Shown: positions 14,572 through 16,633 of the stretch, one piece after another
Layout of the letters: each line of letters starts with the position of its first letter
Position numbering within the stretch: the stretch's first letter is position 1
Origin: an uncultured Actinomycetes bacterium
GTDB taxonomy: Bacteria > Actinomycetota > Actinomycetes > Nanopelagicales > Nanopelagicaceae
Direction of reading: 5' to 3'
DNA length: 16,633 nt
NCBI GenBank assembly: GCA_903839355.1
Contig: CAIMBV010000058.1
Span: forward strand, 1-16,633
Translations under genes and position numbers: made by a program
Notes under the pieces: generated by a model
Seen by the model: only the letters and a program-made list of their open reading frames with translations
The model's database searches: none
What the model was told of the DNA's origin: nothing

Positions 14572-16073
14572 ACTCGCACCGTGGCCGCCCCTGATTTCAA
14601 GGTCTTATCCCAAGTCCGCTCAGCCTTTCGTGATTCGAGGTACCACGCAGCACATGATGCGGCAAGTAATAGGGCACCATAGCCACACAGGAAAATGATG
14701 AAACGCGGTAGATATTTAACCTTTCGATCATCCAAGTATTTAGCGACCCAAGACATCGGCATCGCGATCAGGATCCAAGAATAGGGAAAGATCATGAGCG
14801 CGTTAGTTGATGGAATCCAGCTGGTGCTACCAGTCGTGATGCTGGCCGTGTGATAAACCAACCACCCCACCTCCGGTCTAAACGCGCAGGAGAAGATAAT
14901 GAGGAGAGAGATGACCCCAGGAAACATAGGGGCATAAACCCAAGACCGACGCGCGGTCTGTGGATCTGCTGTGAGAGATGCCGAAAGTACATATACCCAA
15001 CAGACAACGCAGAAATATGCCGAATAGTGCATGAGGAACCAAGCTTCAGGTTGATCCTCGAAGTAAAGAAAAATTAAACAGACTGTAGATGCAGTAGCTA
15101 AAAACGGCATGAATAGAAGTGAGAACCAAATTAAGTCGTAAAAAATCTTCTTCACATAACTCGTATTTGGAGTTGATCTGAACCAGATATGTGCAAATAC
15201 CAAACTAATCTGAACATTTCCCCTGGCCCATCGCACCCGCTGTCGCCACAAAGATCCCAAAGAGGCCGGCTCTTCCGCCCAAACCTCGGTAGTTCCATCA
15301 AATATCACCTGACGCCCCAACTGCTGCGTAGTGATAGTGGTAAATGTGTCTTCTGCCAGCGTTGAGGTATCGATTCGCCCACCAATTGCCTCAAAATTCT
15401 CTCTGCTGTGAAGTTGAGCGCCACCCGCTAAACAAGGTTGATAACCAATAACATTGAATGTTCGACGAGCACCTGCCTGCGCAATGGCATACTCAAATGC
15501 GATATATCGTGAGAGCCAATGGTTACTCGCGGATCCTTCTTTTATGTAACAAGCAACCGCTCCCACCGTTGGATCCGCTAAGTGGCGCGTCATTTTTCGC
15601 AAGGTTGTTGGTGTAAAAATTACATCTGCATCCATTATCAGCAAGCCTTGAGCCCAGCTCTCCTCTAAAATCTTGGCAAAACCATAATTGAGTGCAGCTG
15701 CCTTTCCTTCACCACCTTTTTCGCGGCGCAAATAAAAGACCCGCCCCGAAAATTCGTCTACCAGTTTTGCCATAAGTTCTTGTGTGTAATCTGTTGAAGC
15801 ATCATCCACCAAATAAATCCGAATGCGCTCCGGTGGATATTCTTGTCCCATCATTGCCGTGATGGTGGTGCGAAGGCTTAGCGCCTCATCCCATGCAGGA
15901 ATGACAACTGCAACATTTGGGTAATACGGGCCAGTGTGAATTAAGTGAGTAGACCAACGAGATATTGGGAGCAAAAGAAATTGCAAAAATGAGAGAAAAC
16001 CTGGTGTCGCCCCTAAAGAAATAATTCCAAAAGTGCAAAGAACCAAAAGCGAAGTTGACCAAATGCTATGCAT
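14568..16073 (-). CDS. Processive family-2 membrane glycosyltransferase
   Basis: A 501-residue membrane GT2 enzyme of the cellulose/hyaluronan/poly-GlcNAc synthase type. An N-terminal hydrophobic region (about 5-37) precedes the catalytic domain. UDP-sugar and metal motifs follow in order: VVIPAWDEA (57-65), D90-D91 in LVDDASTD, DAD (148-150), the acceptor-site LAED (239-242) and the processivity motif QRVRW (278-282). Six or so C-terminal spans (about 310-490) would form the polymer channel. The sugar cannot be read from these motifs. The longest frame begins with TTG at 16079; I prefer ATG at 16073, two bases after the PIG-L stop. The gene lies between a PIG-L-type deacetylase and a small membrane protein with an ATGA overlap. 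This suggests production of a (partly) deacetylated amino-sugar polymer or a modified surface glycan (inference). Confidence 0.92.
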   Translation of the reverse strand: MHSIWSTSLLVLCTFGIISLGATPGFLSFLQFLLLPISRWSTHLIHTGPYYPNVAVVIPAWDEALSLRTTITAMMGQEYPPERIRIYLVDDASTDYTQELMAKLVDEFSGRVFYLRREKGGEGKAAALNYGFAKILEESWAQGLLIMDADVIFTPTTLRKMTRHLADPTVGAVACYIKEGSASNHWLSRYIAFEYAIAQAGARRTFNVIGYQPCLAGGAQLHSRENFEAIGGRIDTSTLAEDTFTTITTQQLGRQVIFDGTTEVWAEEPASLGSLWRQRVRWARGNVQISLVFAHIWFRSTPNTSYVKKIFYDLIWFSLLFMPFLATASTVCLIFLYFEDQPEAWFLMHYSAYFCVVCWVYVLSASLTADPQTARRSWVYAPMFPGVISLLIIFSCAFRPEVGWLVYHTASITTGSTSWIPSTNALMIFPYSWILIAMPMSWVAKYLDDRKVKYLPRFIIFLCGYGALLLAASCAAWYLESRKAERTWDKTLKSGAATVRV

Positions 16074-16075
16074 GG

Positions 16076-16633
16076 TCAATGCCGGAAATCTGCGCCTACA
16101 TATAGATTCGGGTTGAGTGGTTCATCATCATAAATTGGTCGCAATTCAATTGCGGAGCGTTCTACATACCCAACCAGCTCAACGTGACCCGGACTTCGCT
16201 CGTGGATTACTTCTAATGGTTCTGCATACCTCCATCTGCCAATACTCCCCCAATACATAGCCTTTGCAATTACTAGCTCCGGATCAAAGTAGAGCCGAGT
16301 TTGTTGCGACTCGAAACAACGTAATAACGCCAACTTAACTTGAAGATTTCCGGAGATGTCATTGAATCGCACTGGGCGAAAATCATTTGTCAGAGACGGA
16401 GCGCCGTAACAGTAAAGTCCGGCAACTCCACGTCCTGCCACCACGGTGGCAAAGTGAATACTGCGATGATCTTGGTGGGTATCGGCAACTGAATGCGTAT
16501 AGATAATGTCAGGCTGACTGGCCAACACTGCAGATTCAATGAGTCGAATCGTTTCTACTCCGGAACCGATTTGTGAGTCAGCAAGTCCGGGGGCGATCAG
16601 CGTTGCCCCAATGAGGTCAGCGGCTTTCTGCGA
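16076..16633 (-). CDS. PIG-L/LmbE family deacetylase, 5' end beyond the window
   Basis: The frame is open to the right edge, giving 185 C-terminal residues; the true start lies outside. A GTG at 16528 gives a shorter frame, but the reading upstream of it (QKAADLIGATLIAPGLADSQ, then IRLIESAVLASQPDIIYTHS) continues family-like sequence, so the gene is longer. The HxDH motif in ADTHQDHRSIH is characteristic of the zinc-dependent PIG-L/LmbE family, which removes N-acetyl groups from GlcNAc-containing substrates; MshB and Mca of mycothiol metabolism belong here. The N-terminal zinc motif (usually PHPDD) is not in the window. The stop lies just before the glycosyltransferase ATG, so the two are coupled. 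Its substrate is unknown; the neighbour suggests a glycan or a sugar-lipid rather than mycothiol (inference). Confidence 0.88.
   Translation of the reverse strand, partial: SQKAADLIGATLIAPGLADSQIGSGVETIRLIESAVLASQPDIIYTHSVADTHQDHRSIHFATVVAGRGVAGLYCYGAPSLTNDFRPVRFNDISGNLQVKLALLRCFESQQTRLYFDPELVIAKAMYWGSIGRWRYAEPLEVIHERSPGHVELVGYVERSAIELRPIYDDEPLNPNLYVGADFRH

Overview
The window looks like chromosomal core-genome DNA from a small, streamlined actinobacterium of moderate GC. The gene order is actinobacterial: rsmA–tatD–metG–rsmI next to an O-mannosyltransferase, then a SepX/GlpR-type membrane protein–rimJ–moeA-like cluster beside a 5-formyl-THF cyclo-ligase and an FmdB zinc ribbon. The same order is known from Mycobacterium tuberculosis (about Rv0991c to Rv1010), except that galU and rpf are missing here. 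That loss, short intergenic gaps and moderate GC suggest a freshwater planktonic lineage such as the acI/Nanopelagicales group. The lineage is inference. I saw no tRNA, rRNA, IS element, CRISPR or phage gene.

Region 1 (1-3304, minus strand) is a tight translation/RNA operon read as rsmI, metG, tatD, rsmA (only the first codons of rsmA are inside). Region 2 (3337-4698, plus) is pmt, a protein O-mannosyltransferase. Region 3 (4711-7011, minus) holds a MoeA/gephyrin-like protein, a RimJ-type acetyltransferase and a SepX/GlpR-like membrane protein. The MoeA-like protein lacks domain II and the conserved active-site motifs, so this is better read as a cell-division module than as molybdenum cofactor synthesis. 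Region 4 (7060-7632, plus) is the folate salvage enzyme, which overlaps tail to tail with a copper/cytochrome-oxidase assembly pair (CopD-CtaG fusion and CopC-like; 7604-10113, minus). The CopC-like domain has no His, Met or Cys left to bind copper. Divergent from it is a small FmdB/Ruc zinc-ribbon protein (10225-10425).

Region 5 (10438-13372) is a self-contained regulatory and export unit: a TetR repressor with an overlapping 38-codon small ORF, divergent from an MMPL/RND transporter. The 95-bp gap carries overlapping promoters and two related operator-like sites, one a perfect 8+8 inverted repeat over the mmpL -10 box. Region 6 is purU (13424-14251), whose start codon lies in the right arm of a perfect 17-bp inverted repeat that also follows the mmpL stop codon. 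Region 7 (14260-16633, minus) is an apparent operon of a truncated PIG-L/LmbE deacetylase, a processive family-2 glycosyltransferase and a small tail-anchored membrane protein, joined by very short or overlapping junctions. It probably makes a modified surface glycan.

Several starts were moved from the longest open frame: rsmI, fthC, copC and the glycosyltransferase. Reasons are given in each entry.
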